NCBI RefSeq assembly: GCF_041296385.1
Contig: NC_091023.1
Location: 12,462,924 to 12,526,923 of the forward strand
Origin: Aphelocoma coerulescens
Taxonomy: Eukaryota; Chordata; Aves; Passeriformes; Corvidae
Direction: 5' to 3'
Length of the DNA stretch: 64,000 nt
A program made the translations under genes and the position numbers. The notes beneath the pieces are model-generated. The model had not been told where the DNA came from. It saw nothing but the letters and a program-made list of their open reading frames with translations, and searched no databases. The first letter of the stretch is position 1, and each line of letters begins with the position of its first letter. This document shows, piece after piece, positions 49,201 through 62,600 of the stretch.

Positions 49201-50576
49201 ATGTCTGGATATTAGCCTTGGCTCTGATCAGCTAAAAGATGCTGTTGAAAATATTGGGAAAGATGATAAATTATTGGGTGAACAGTTGGATCTATGTAAG
49301 GTCTATTTTCTTAATAGGTAGGGAGAAGGAAGTGAAATTTCTCTTAACAGACTGAATCAAAAGCTTAAAGAAAAACATCATAGCTATTATCCAAGACTGG
49401 GATTCTCTCTTGGATTCAAAGTTTTGTGCTGAAATTTAAAGAATAAAGTCCAAGCAGTGAGATTTAAATATCCTCTGTTTGTTAGTACTTTCCCCATGCA
49501 CTGATCTCCCTGCCATGAGCCCAACTGTTTTCAGAGCAAGGGTACACAGGGTGTCAGTCTGGGCTACAGAGAGATGGATATGCTGGCTCAGAAGGGAAGA
49601 GCATTTACCAGTTATTCACCTGTAAATAGAGGCTGATGGAGATGACTTACCAGCTTGCCAAAATGTCCTAAGAAATGCTTAATTGCCTCTGTAAAATATT
49701 TCTGAAAATTTTTCATGGTTTCATTCTTGCTATGGTTAGAGTGAAAAAAAGGGGCAAGTAGAAGCTGCATAGCTTATAGGGTCTTACAGACTTGGGTTCA
49801 GATTAAGAGCTTGTGGAGGTGGATGGAAATTTTGAACCTAAAGCTTGTGAAGGCAGCTTAAAATTTTAAGATTAACAGCCTTGTCATGGAAGGAACTAAA
49901 ATGATTGAGTGTAGTATCCATATCCTACAGCTAATTTAATTTGTGTTTCTAATAGCTTTGATTTTTCAGTAGTGCAAAGAAATAAATTTTTTGGTGTGGT
50001 GGAGATTTTTCATAATTTTTGGTTTTGTTGGAGCAAAACACTGAACAAGTGTTTCAGGAGAAATTCAGGAAGCATTAGTTCAGAAACAGTCAGAAGTGTA
50101 TTTTCTACACTTGTTTAGGGCTTTAGTGATTTACATGCCAGTGATATTTCACTTCTGTGCTGTTTCAGCTGCTCTTCTTGAGAAGCAAGACTGGAGCCAT
50201 GCCTCTCTCCAGTGCTCACCTGCCTCTTTCAGTACTTTCCTGCTGAATTTTGTGTGTTACCACTTGAGGTCTAAGTATGGCACCAAATGAAAGGGAAATT
50301 GTACCTTGTTCTTATTCCCCAGGAAGGGAGAATAGTCTACATTTCAGTTTAGCTCAGTGAGATTAGACTATTGCACAAGAGATTCCTGAGGGAAATGGGA
50401 GCAGTTGAAAGAGTATAAGTGAGATGGGAAGGGATACTGTCATCTACATCAAAAAAATGCCCTACATTGGCAGTGAGAACAGAAGTGAACTACATGATAG
50501 CAGTTCACTGGTATCATCCACCTCTGATTTCTCTGATTGGATACCTGAGCCAGAAGCTCTGCAATGACTATAGAGC

Positions 50577-51154
50577 TGTCTGAACCATGTCATACACGTG
50601 AGAACACTCTGGAGATTAGATAAAGGCAGTTCAATGAGTAAAGCAAAAGCTGAATGCACGTGCAAAGCAAAATAAGGAATTCATTCTCTGCTTCCTGTGG
50701 AAAGGCAGATATTTAGCCCTTTTCAGTGAAGCTGAGCTTTACCATATGTAATGGTTGCTTGGGAATCCTAAGACTGTAGTTCCAAACATCTCCAGCTTCT
50801 TTCTTTCCACGACCGTCATATGCTGAGCATGATGCAGTATGGTATGGAACATCCCTGTGGTCAGCTGTCCTGGCTGTGCCCCTCCCAGCCTTTCCTGCAC
50901 CCCCAGGCTCCTTGCTTGCAGGGCAGCATGACAAATGGAAAAGGCCTTGATGCTGTGCAAGCACAGACCAGCAAACACCTTCCTGTCATCTTCAGCACTC
51001 TTTTGGTCACCTATCCAAACCATAGCCACACATGGTACAATGACATCATTATGATTTGCTGTACCTGTTATATAAGAGCAAGCATTTCCAGTGGCCTTGC
51101 CACTGTCTTCCATGACTACCATGATCTCATAGCACAACAGCTGTGGCAGTAACA
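50577..51154 (-). mobile_element. Degenerate avian ERVL-type LTR (minus strand), about 578 bp
   Basis: On the minus strand the element can be bounded as TGTTACTGCC ... GGTTCAGACA, with TG...CA ends. Inside it, in order, are GGCACAGCCAGGACAGCTGA, ATTCCATACCAT-like TGTTCCATACCATACTGC, and ATCATGCTCAGCATATG, which is the degraded TATA region. Further on come TTCCCAAGCAACCATTACAT, GAATGAATTCCTTATTTTGC and TTGCTTTACTCATTGAACTG, followed by CTTTATCTAATC. I recognise this series as the bird ERVL LTR. The TATA (CATATGA for TATATAA) and poly(A) words (ATTGAA for ATTAAA) are mutated. No matching 5-bp target duplication is visible (AGAGC versus CTTTT), and no viral coding region is adjacent, so it is an old solo LTR or fragment. 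It explains the overlapping ORFs of 138 codons (-) and 110 codons (+) here. Confidence 0.9.
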
Positions 51155-54100
51155 CTTTTGTTTATATAAACTTAAAATTTTTAAACTGCTTTACAAAAAT
51201 CTGGTGCTGTTAAAGATGGTAAGATCAAAGTGGTACTGAACCTTCTTTTTGAATATTTTGTGAGTTGTTTTGATGCACAGTAGCATATGTGTAGAGGAGA
51301 ATATGAGGCCAAATAAACAGGGAAAAGAAGCCATATATCTTATGGGCAGTCTTCAGAAACAGAATTCTAGTATTTGATGAAAGCTAATCAGTATTACTGT
51401 GAGGTTTTACGTGTTTACTCTCCACTGTGACTTCCCCATTATTCAAAACTGTTTTTATCTGCAATTTTGTTTTAAACTTGCAGGTTTCCACAACCTTTCC
51501 CATCCTTCATCATTGGCCCAAATTTAGCCAAAAGAAGTTGCTCATAATTCTGCAGCTTTACTAGCAGGTAATTTTTAATGAATTATGATTCCCCATTTCC
51601 TAACTATGCTTTCCTCTTACTAGTTCCAGGACTATGTTTCAGTGTAGAAATTATAACTTTCAGAACTGTAAATTTAGATAGTATTTTTTTTCCTGTGTCT
51701 GTTTTTTGTGCAATTTTTATCCCTCTAAACCAATGTTTGTTACTCTGTGTTTGTAGACTCTCTTCAGGTGTATGTAAATTACATACAAGTGGAATATGAT
51801 ATTAAAGCTGACTCTGCATATATTGAAGTCAATGGGGATAACTTAGATACAGAATTATTCATCCACTTAATTTTTTGCAAGATTGAAACCTAAGATTGCA
51901 ACAACTATTTTAAGCTTTTGTTTTTGTGTCAGTTAATGTTGAATGGGCTGAAGTTATTTATTTTTAGGGTCAATAAGTAGCTAGCTTATACTGGCTGGAA
52001 TAGGGATAGTAAGGGATAATTTTGTAATGAGGTAAATGGACTCAGATTTTTAGAGTTCTTTTAAGAGAAATTAAGAACTTCATTGATAATTTTTTATTTT
52101 TCTTCCAGTTTCTGTTTTTTAATGTGGCTGCAGTGTAGTTTTCTGTTTGGTTGTAAAGAGAGAGCCATGCTTGGAAGTTGCTTGCCAGACTTCAGCAGGG
52201 AACTTGTTCATCAGGTTTTTTGTCCAGTTAGCATGGTTTCAAGTGTCATGAGTGCCAGTAAACCTGTCAGCTCAGTCTCATTTCTAAGAAGTACAAAGTA
52301 CTACAAAGCCTTTTATTTTCTGACATGAGCAAATGGAAAAGTTCAGTTTAGTCTGTAACCCACAGCTTTATGAAGTCATTAAGTGGGAAGGCAACAGCTC
52401 TGAGCTGCACAGTTCTAGAAGAGGCATGAAGGTAGTGCTAAGTTACCTCTGACACCCTGCTTTGAGTACTTGCCTGCAGGGGCTGTGGGTGAGGGCTGCC
52501 AGCACTATCATGGTGTCTCTGTTCATGCTGGTCTTCACTGTTGTGAAGGTAGAGCTGGAATAATAATTGCCTCACATCAGTATTGCTGTGGGGGAATGCC
52601 ATTAACATGGAAACTCTTGCTTTAGCTTTACCATGGACCCTTCCTACTGATTCATTCAGCAACCTAGCAATGATACATACAGGCTTTGTGCACCCCAGCA
52701 GGGCACTTGCAGGAGCTGGAAATACAAGTGCAGATGAAGTACAAAATGCCCAAAGCATGATCATGTTAGCTTACAAAATTAAGCCATAATCTATGGCAAT
52801 CATAGGTGTAAACACAATTAACTTATTTTTCAGTTTGGGCAAAAAAGAATTTACTAGTTTTATTGTCCAGGTTGGAACAACACTCAGGTTAATTTTCTCT
52901 CTTTTCAGTTCTCATTAGCCCATAGTAATGATGGATTCCTGCCAAGCAATAAACAGTGCCATTCCCAATTACTTTTGGGCTTGGTTTTTTTTTTTTTCTT
53001 ACACTGATATAAACAGTGAAGGTAATTTTAGTTTTAATTTTTGTTCATGCTTAGTGATCTTGGCCAGCTGAAGCCTTATGTCCCATTTACTTCTGAGTCA
53101 AGACTGGGCTCAGTCATGCCTGTGAAAACTTGTCAGTTTTCCAGCCGTTCCTGTTCAGAGCCAAGGAATAGGAAAAATGTCTGCAGCTGAATGCTGCTCC
53201 TCCCCCGGATCGCTTTTGTCTTGTTTTGAGAACTCTCCTTATGCAACGTGCTTTGGCTGTGACGTAGTGCTAACTCCAGAGAGGCTTTCTCCCTTCGAAG
53301 TCATTACTGCCTATTGTATTCTCTCTGCCTCTAGAGCTGTTCTAATTATGTAAAGAGAACTGGCTTTTCATACAAATAGACATACAAATCACAGCCTGCA
53401 TAAACTTTCATAAGAAAAAACGAAGCATCTGTCACTTGGTGTTAATTTCCACTGTATGCTTTCTATATAAAAGGGATTTGTGGTTTTGTTTTCATACAGT
53501 GAGATTCTTTTAGTAGTTATAGTTTTGTTTTTCCCAGTCACAGGAATGGGTATGATATAGTCATGCTGAAATGCCAAAATAGTCATTGCTGGTTTATAGT
53601 TGTTGCAGGATTTTTTCTTTGAATGATATATTTTAGTTTCCTTAAGAGTTCAAGGAATACTTTCTTTATTAAAATACTACCACATATAAGGAATAAATGG
53701 AAAATTTGAGTTGCCATTGAATGTCTGCGGAAGAACAGGCATCTCTGAACAAGATATTATTTTAGCTGCAATGAAGAAGGGCATTCTTTCCAGCTGGGAA
53801 GAATGTTAATGATGCCAATTACCCACTTTATGACAATGAATGAGGAAGGCTGGAATGCAGGGCTCTTTTTCTGAAGATGATGTGACTGCATGAGTGATGT
53901 TCTAGTAACTTTCAGTAAGATCCATATTATAGGGCTGATTTTTAAACAATGCAACTCATTCCCCTTTATTCTGTCTTTGAAATGAAAGTGTTAGAAGGTC
54001 AGATAGTGTATCCACTGTTGGGGGAGGGAATCCATAAATGATTATTCATGGAGTGGTGTGACAAGTGGCAGGACACTACTGGCAGTAAGGATGTTCTGAG

Positions 54101-55796
54101 CAATAAGCATTGGTTTGTGGTGTTTGCAATGACACTTGTTCTTTGCAGCAGGACTGTGCCAGAAGTTCCCAGCAGTGGGGAGGTGCTTGTGCTCCCCCAG
54201 GTGACCAAGAGGGTCTGGACTGGATGAGTTGTTGTGGCACGAGCTCTTCAAAGGCTGCACTGTTGGTATTGCTGGTATAGCCTCTAAAGTGAATAACTTA
54301 TCTCCCTGCAAGTGTCCTTTGATAAAGCAGATAAGTCAAACACTAAATAGGAGACTGCAATGTCTTTCCAAGAATAAATTACCAGATCTTGAGACTCCTT
54401 ACATCTAGAAAAGCTCTGCTGAATGGCACAAAAGTTTTGCATTTGGAAACTGGTGAAGGTCTATTGCATTAAAATATACTGACTTTAAACTTAAAATTTA
54501 ACCTGTGTTGCACATGAGATTATAAACTTTTTTTGTAGTCTTCTGCCTGCTGAGAGGGAAGTACAAACCCCCTGACTGTAGAAAGTGGCAGAGGATTGGG
54601 AAAAGACATCAGAGTAGAAATTGGCTTTCCATGTGGGATCAGCAGTTTGAGAGAAGCTTGAACACGAAATGTAGAGGAAGGAAGTAGTGGATGTCTCACT
54701 GCTCTCATGGTGGTTATGCACACAACACTGCATTTCAATTTAGAAAGAGTATGTTAGCGTGGGCTGCACTGATCAAATTAAAAACAGAAACCATAGAAAT
54801 GTACTGTAAAACTTCTGCTTGATTAAACATTGTCTCTTATTCCCCAGCCTGCTCACTGCCAGGACAGCATGTTACAAATTGAGGGCTTGAGAACTCCCAT
54901 CCATTGTTCCTCTGCTGAAAACCTCTCTGACAAATTCTTCCCCTGAGTGAGAGTTCACCAGCAAATTCCAGTAATGCTCTGGGTAGCTGGTGTGTCGTGT
55001 AAACTTCTCTCTTAACCCCTGAACTCTGCTGTTTCTAATTTCAGCTGACCATGTGTGACAGGCCAGGGCTGTGGCTTATGAAACCAGCTGTTCTGTGCTA
55101 GCACTGCAGCTGTGCTAGGCCACCAGGCACTGGCTTTCATTCCTTTTGTAAAGAAAATGTTTATTCATGTACTCTAGTCTTGCAATGACAGGAATTGTGA
55201 TGGAGACACGGCCTGATTTGTATAAGCTTTCCTTTCTTTTGTTTCTGTGTTTGTTGCAAATGTATGTATTTAGAGAATTAGAGAATTTAGAGAAATAGTT
55301 CAGTAATAATACAATGATTTCACTTTAAAGCCAGTCTTCTTCTGGCTGCTGTTTATTTCTAGCTGCAGCAGTAATATAGACATTAAAAAGAAAAAAAATG
55401 GAGAAGGGCAGAAGTTCTGCTTTTCCATCCAGATCTGGTCAAACTACTCCAGTTTTGCAATATTTTTTTACAAATCTGTGGTTTCTATCATTGGCATAGA
55501 TTTGCTGTTGGCGACATTTGTCTGACATTTCTGTTTAAAGTCCATCAGAATTCCATGCTTATTATTTAGATTTGATACCTAGAGGTACTAAGTTATATTT
55601 GGACATCATAACACAATTAAGTTCTACAATTATTTACATTTCCTTTTATTCTTGGTAAGTTGTCTGTAGCTTTGCTGCTTTCTATGCAAATAAAAGAGAA
55701 AAGGATTCATTTTTTTTCTGCATTTTTTTTTCTTCATTTCTCCTGGCTTTTGGTTGAATTGAGTTTAATAAGTAGCTGTATTCTTTTGGAGATAGA

Positions 55797-55814
55797 TTTT
55801 TTTTTTTTTTTTTT
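55797..55814. repeat. T18 homopolymer
   Basis: Eighteen consecutive T are followed by CTTATTCTAG. No linked retroelement is visible. Confidence 0.85.
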
Positions 55815-56239
55815 CTTATTCTAGCTCATGACTCAGCTGTATTTCCAAAGACTGCATTTGGTGCTCATACTCCCCCCACCTCCTGGAAGAATATTTAGAA
55901 GGAGAGATTTCAAAATACATTTTTAGTTCAGTAGCTTCTAATGCTGAGCTTTAATTGGCATGGCCAAATTCAAGTTCATAGCATCCAACCATACAGAAGT
56001 GACTCACTCTTAGCTAAAATTGCATGTCTAGAAGCTATTTAAAATGCTACTCATTAGTCTGCTCTATGCTAATTATTGCTAGTTTAACAGTCATACTGCC
56101 CTCCCTGTTTAAATAAGCTGCTTATTTATTTTCATTAGTGAGAAATATTCATGTGTTTTCTACCCTGGACACAAGTGTATTTTTTTGCATTGAGGTGGGC
56201 CTGTCCACCCAGTGGGGGATCTAGAAATACTTGAAGAAC

Positions 56240-56390
56240 ACTTTGTTTTTGGTTTTTGTTTGTTTTATTTTGTTTATTTGGGGTCTGTTTGCTTGTTTTG
56301 TTTTCTGGGGGTTTATGTTTGTTTGTTTTGTTTTTAATTTATTTTTTTACAAAGTCAGGTGTTTTTGTCTTTTTTTTTTTAAATTTAAAC
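56240..56390. repeat. TTTG/TTTTG-rich low-complexity tract
   Basis: About 150 bp is built of TTTG, TTTTG and TTTATTTTG units with two short G runs. It is imperfect and old. On the minus strand it is an A/CA-rich tract. Confidence 0.8.
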
Positions 56391-59300
56391 TCTTACAGGC
56401 TTAGGAAGAAGGCTGTTAATGGTTTCTATCCCTAATTTCTCTATGGCCTTTTTTTTTATGGTATACACTCTCTGCAGAAGAAAAATTGAAAAAAAGCAAC
56501 TCCAAAAACCAAACAAAAAGCAGACAACAAAAAAACCCCTGTAGAAATGAAGTACTTGCTGGTGCATATGTTGTTTGTAGTCTGATTTGAGTGCTGCAAG
56601 TTTTTCTGAGTCTTCAGATGCCTATTAAGATCATATGTAATAGAAAGGAAAAGGCTGTACTGAAGCTGTTTTAGTTTTCCTTCATGTGTGAAAAATGGAA
56701 AATGGACAGCAGGGCACAATGCTAAAATTAGGAAATAATGGAAAAAGGATTTCAGTGTTAGTATAAAAGAAGGAAGTACCAAAATGAAGCAGTTTTGTTG
56801 CTGTGTAACAGGAGTCAATGCTGACCTGCAAGAAAGGTGTGAGGATCTAAGGACCTCAGAATCCTGACTTGCCTTTGTAGTAAAGTTGAGTGATAATGAA
56901 TGTGGTTTGTGTCCCCACTGCTTGCAAATTTGTTACCTTCCACTCCTTACACATCGGGTTTTTGTTTTTTGGTTTTTTTTACTGCAAGCCACTTCTCTGT
57001 TCTGCTTGCCTTGTGTTCAGGCTCTGCCCCAGGTGGCTGATGTTTCTCTGTAGAAAAGCTTAAGCTGCGCTTCTTATTTAATCTTTGCAAATGTGTAACA
57101 CGAATCTATGAAGTTTTCTGTTTTAAAATACCAGCATCCCTTGAAGGTTTTCATAAGTATAGCTGGAGTACATTTGAAATCTTGTACCAGGATCAATTAC
57201 CTCTTTGTCTATTTAATAGTAACTTTCTTTAAATAATATGATGTGACATCTTTATTATCCTTTAGTGATGAGGACAGTGAACACAATAATAATTTTAAGC
57301 CTCAGTAGGTTAATGGAGTTAGGCTTGTCACCATACATTATAAAAGCAATCAAAAGTGTTTTTAATGAGCTTCAGTTGAGTGTGAATCCCAGCTTTATAC
57401 AGCTCAAACTAGAATGACCCTCAGAACATGTCTTACTGTTTTGGAAACTCAGTAGAGGAGGAATTTTCATCTTCTGTCACCAAACACAGGCAGTTTGACT
57501 ATACCTCTGAGTACTGCTTGTGTAGAGCAAAGAGAAATTAAATAGAGTGATATTTGAGGCCATATTTGACTTGGCCACCTTTTTTCTTGTCTCTGTGTTT
57601 GTCATGACTTAAAACTATGGCTAAAAGGAAATAAATAGAGTAAATCAAGGATTTTTTTGTTTTGCCAGGAGTCAGATTCTGTGTGGTCAACTCAGGCCAA
57701 AGAGAATCTATAAACACTGTTAAACAGTAGTGACAATAGACCCTTTCCTTCAATATTTATAATACACCTAGAAAAATTCTGTTATTTTAAGTCATGAAAA
57801 TCTCCTGACTGGGCCTGTTAAATTTGGTTGCTTTATACCAAGTCCCACTTTGCTCTCTTAGGATATTTGTAAGTGATCCTGGAGGAATGGCACACTCAGT
57901 ACTTAATGTATTATGTCTGCATTGCAGCTATTGGAGTGCAGGTGGATATAACACTGCTGAGGTTGGTAGGAGAAATACATAATCCTGTAGTGCCTGGGTA
58001 TCTACAGATTCCAAAGTTTTAATCTGGTGGCTTTCTGAAGATAAAGGATTTGGACCTATTTACAGCCAAAGCTGGGCTCATGCTCAAACACACTACACCC
58101 TTTTCCCTGCTTCAGGATGATGCATCTTTCCTAAACTTTGTTACTGGTCTTGGTGATGTCTATACCTTGCCAATTTGCCTTTCTCTGTGAGGTCTTATAA
58201 TGATCCAACTTATTTTTTCCAATCCATCTAACCTAAAATATAATATTACTCCATCTGTGGAGAGGGAGGAGAGAAAGAGCTTACTGCTTACTGAAATAAC
58301 TTATCTAGTGACAAGCAATGAAATTTAGGGAAACAGGTCATCATTGGGTAGATATTCTTTGATGCTGCTTGCCATTGCTCTTAAGGCATTAATCCTGCCT
58401 GTTTGTCCTGTGTGTGTTGTCTCTGAAGAAGTTTCTGACTAATTTAATGTGTTTGATTCTAGATTTGTAATTATAGCATTGCAGTTGCATGTAGATGTGG
58501 AGATGGTTGAATTGTTATTCTTCTGTAATTGGGGTGGTAAAGTCCCTTCCTTTCAAAGTCCTTTTCTGAGATAGTCATAATTTTATGAATAACTAATTTG
58601 TCTTGAAAACTTGTATTGCTTTTGTTTCACAAAATGAGATTTTAAAAATGAATTATGTCAAAGTCTTTAGGCTATTTGGGATATCATGACTCTGAAAACT
58701 AGTGTACTGGGAAAATTATTCAAAAACTCTATTTATACTTCACTAAGATTATCACCTTTGTAACAGTTCAAATTTTACATGTATATAGTAGATTTATTTT
58801 GATGCTCAAATTTCATGTGCCTGGTGCAGAGGATAACGTATGGATTTAAACTCAGGTTTGGACCATGAGCTCTGGAGCTCAGCAGATTTGAAATGACTTG
58901 AAGTTGCAAGTTAGAAGATACGGCTTTTCTGCATATTTAATTTCTAATTCAGTTGGGTGAACATATTAGCTTGTCAATCAGTCCCTGAAAATTTTTCAGA
59001 TCTCACTGTTTACAGTGTTATTCTCTGTTCTGCAGATGCCGATGATCTGTTATCCACATTCCTGCTAACAGCCTTCTCTGTTCCATGATTTTTTCTTCCC
59101 TTTCTCAAATGTCAACTACTCGTTCTCTCAAATTTTCCAGTTAATTAACTTAATTAGGTTAAATCATGGTCTTGGAGGCAGTGGTACTGAGGAACCTTTT
59201 CTTGGCAGTTCTTTTTCTCTTGAGCAGTTCCTGTGCTTGTTCTTCCTGCTTCCCACCACTTGTTTTCCCTGATGTAGCACATTGTAACCAGATTCATGCA

Positions 59301-59631
59301 AATCAAAGAATCTCTCCTGCCTTTTTAAAACACCAAGAAATTAATTCACTGTTCAGCTTCATGGAGCACCTCCACAAATGGTTAATTTGGCACAACTGAA
59401 GGTGGCAGCAAGTGGGTGGTTGGGCAGAAGCTCAAGGCTAGCAGGGATGGGGGAAAGGAAAGACCTGAGCTACCCCTGCTGCTAAAGGGGAGAAGTCCTT
59501 AAGACCTATTTTTGTCAGAAGTTCGGAAGGGAGGCATCCCAGAGCTTGGTGCTTTTTCACATGTTTTCAGATGGTTTGATGCTAAACACTCTGCTCCCTC
59601 CCATCAACCAACCTGCAAATAAGCAAACAAA

Positions 59632-59642
59632 CCCCCCCCCCC
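59632..59642. repeat. C11 homopolymer
   Basis: Eleven consecutive C follow AAACAAA. It is a short slippage-prone tract. Confidence 0.85.
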
Positions 59643-62600
59643 AAGAAGAACCAAATTTTACTTTACAGAGCTTGCAGAACTTCACTTTTTTCAGCACCAT
59701 GTTCTAGTCCGAGTGGAACTGCCTTAAATATCCTCATGGATTTGTACTTTGACTTCCTTGCAGTTATGCCATACACTCACCTGAATTTCCATCAGTACCT
59801 CTGTTGATTTAAGCTTTCCCCTTCTCTGTGCTGATGGCACTGAGGAATCGTCATGGTCCTTGATGATGCCTTGTTCATGTGGTAGCACAGTGAACATGGG
59901 CAGGTTAATTTCTTTAATGCATGGCACAATTTAAGGGGATCATAAGAAGGTAGAAAGGCACTACTCAAATTTGCACTGCCACTGGAAGAGGTGCTCTTAG
60001 AACTACAGCTGTAGGTATTTCTTGCTTGGTGTATTTGGCCTCTTCAGGAATTCTTTCAGTTGTTTTCAATGAATAGCTCTATAGAATGCTCAACATAAAA
60101 TAACAAAATTGAACACTTTTGACAGGTGAAGTTTGGAAGTTTGACTTTCCATTGGAGTGGATCTCCCTTTTAATGTTCTAAACATGCTGTTTGGGAGTAT
60201 GGGTAGGTCCATGTTTTGAGGCTGAGTCTCCCTTGCTCCTTTCTTGAATAATACCCCTGGCATGTGTTGCTCCAGGCAATACTCTGGTGTGTGCCTAAGT
60301 GTAGCAACAGCTTTTTGAGTCTTAGTTTTTTTTTAGAGGCTTTGTTTTGGTGTGTAGGCTATCCTGATGAGGGTTGATGAAAAGCATTCGTCCTTGAAAG
60401 TAGCTGTGGGAAATTTTAAGGAAATCAATGGGAGTTGTCACCAACAAAAAGGGCACAGGTAACATAGCCAGCCAGTTTATTTGAGGGTTTGTTCTATGGT
60501 GCCATGTCTTCCTGTAAAGCACTGCACTGATGCAAGTTAAAATGAAGCAAAAGAGAGCAAATAACTGTTTTGGTATGAAAGAGGTGGAAAAAACGTTATG
60601 TCTACATTTCTCATTCCAAGTGCTGGCTTCAGCAAGTATATTCCAATCTCTTTAAATCCCTACAATATGAGTGAGATTGAAGTTAAAAACCATATTGCTT
60701 AACAAGATTACAATAGTATTTACCCTCATCACCTGGGCCCTGTCAATGTGACTGGGTCACCAAGTCACCAGTGTGTTTGATTATACTGCACTGAGACTAA
60801 TTACACTGTGTTAGGGCAGTTGGAAGCCATAAAAAGGACCTGCTTTTAATGGTAGTTGTGCTTTGTGACTTTCTGGATGAGCACTGGTTGAGTACAATAT
60901 CTGCTTGTCTGCAGATGAAAAACCACAAATCTTTATTTGTGTTTTATGTTTTTTAATTGCGGTGAGAGAGCATTGGGTCTTTTTTTCTTCCCCCCCTTCA
61001 CTTCTCTAATGTGAACTTTGAAGTTACTCTAGTTGTGCATAAAAACAAACATGGGGTTCTGGAGAGCAATTTAGAAATCTAAATATTTCTTCTGCTTGCT
61101 TTCAAATTCTTAAGCCTTTGTTTACTTTATCCATGGCCATCATATACGTTTTTGTCTGAAATAATGTCTTTGTCACATAATTGCTCTTTAAAAACAAGGT
61201 GAAATATGGATGAGTTATTGGGAAATTTTCTTTGTAATTCCTCTCCTCCTTTGCCACATGGTTAATAACCTTTTATGCATAACTGTGGCTTTGGCATAAT
61301 TGAAAGATTTCTCTGATGTCCTTGAACTCACACCCATTTTCTCCAAGGCTGAATTCAATTTGTGTTTTGTAATTTGGGCATTCTTTGAGAGACAAAATAT
61401 TAAAGGACTTGAACCACTATAGTACATTAGATTTAGGGATGAGAGGTTAGACCCTGTTCCCTCCAGCTGCCTGTCCCTGTGTCCTGTCAGCTGGAGCTAC
61501 AGCCAGCACACAGCTGGCAGCACAAACCATGTCTGCAGGCAGAGCCTCCCTCACTCCGGTGCTTTCCTGGCAGTGTGTGACCATGCCAGGCTCTGACTGG
61601 CAGAGCATCTGCTGGGGTGGGACACGCAGACAGTAATATCTGTAACTACCTCAGTATCACTTGGTTTTCTCTTTGGAGGTCCTGGTTTTGTTTGCTTTAA
61701 CTTTGCCTCTTTTAGTCTGCCCTTGAAAATAAGATGCAGCAAAGTGAGTAACAGAGAGAAGAAACTTTGATATCCATATTTTTACATGAAGAAATAGTGT
61801 CCAGTATTTCTAATTAAATATTTTAGTAATAATTCTAGTGCCCTAGAATTTTTATTAAGTGAAGAATTTAGTGTATATTTCATTGCATATGATTTTTTCT
61901 TTATCAAAGACAGCAATGATTAAACACTGCTTTATAAAAAATGTTTTTATTTTCCTATTCATGTAAAGATTTATATAAACTAATTTTTATCCATGTCATC
62001 TTGTGAATATCATACTTTATTTTCATTGGATGTATTTTGAAAGGTTTTTCAGCCTTAGGATAATCTCTGGAGTCTTTTGTTCTTGAAGCATTATTCTTTC
62101 TCATCTATATCTTTGCTTTATATGCACTGACATCCTAATCCTGCCAGATCAGAGATTTGTAATCTTGTTCTTGTGGAGCATTTAAGTACTAATGGCTTTA
62201 TAGCAGCAGAACTAAAGAGCTGGCACCTTTTAGTATAGACCTGCAGAACAAGGACTTCTGATTTGTACAGAGCTGAGCAAGGGATATGCAAGAGTAATGC
62301 TGGTTTATAACTATGGCAACAAGCAATGGGTTGGTCCTTAAAAGTCGCATAGTTTGCCCTGTTATGTGCTATCATGCTTACACTGGCAAATCTTCCCTCA
62401 GCAAAGCTCAAGACTGCTCACCCCAACTGAACTTTTGTTTCTCTCCTCCTTTCCCATCTCTGTTATCTCACAGGCAGTTGGCTACAGGCTGGAGACTCAT
62501 CCATGCACTCTCTTTATGGGCGACGGTGTAAAATCTGGGCTTTAGTACGCTTTAATTCAGAAGCCTGGGTGAGTTTTATCACATGTTAATCACTCCAGCC

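Larger units (their letters stand above)
39613..50576. other. Intergenic sequence, no gene recognised
   Basis: About 11 kb. Homopolymers occur at 41335 (T29), 44865 (T17) and 46206 (G19). A polypyrimidine tract lies at about 47111-47162. The blocks 41880-42130 and 43000-43345 are AT-rich with many homeodomain- and SOX-like words and may be conserved regulatory DNA. Minus-strand ORFs at 40420-40740 and 40709-40996 (106 and 95 codons) overlap other frames and resemble no family I know. An 83-codon frame at 49070-49321 is equally unrecognised. No RNA gene was seen. Confidence 0.7.

Noticed and set aside
49070..49450. 83-codon ORF followed by AATAAA near 49440, considered as a processed pseudogene
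   Set aside because: The peptide matches nothing I know, and no A-tail or target duplication follows the signal.
50739..51155. 138-codon minus-strand ORF with a 110-codon ORF opposite it
   Set aside because: The nucleotide sequence is a recognisable ERVL-type LTR, which is non-coding. Both ORFs are chance openings.
52438..52789. Opposite-strand ORF pair (108 codons - and 68 codons +)
   Set aside because: Neither shows a recognised domain or splice sites. They are mutual shadows at most.
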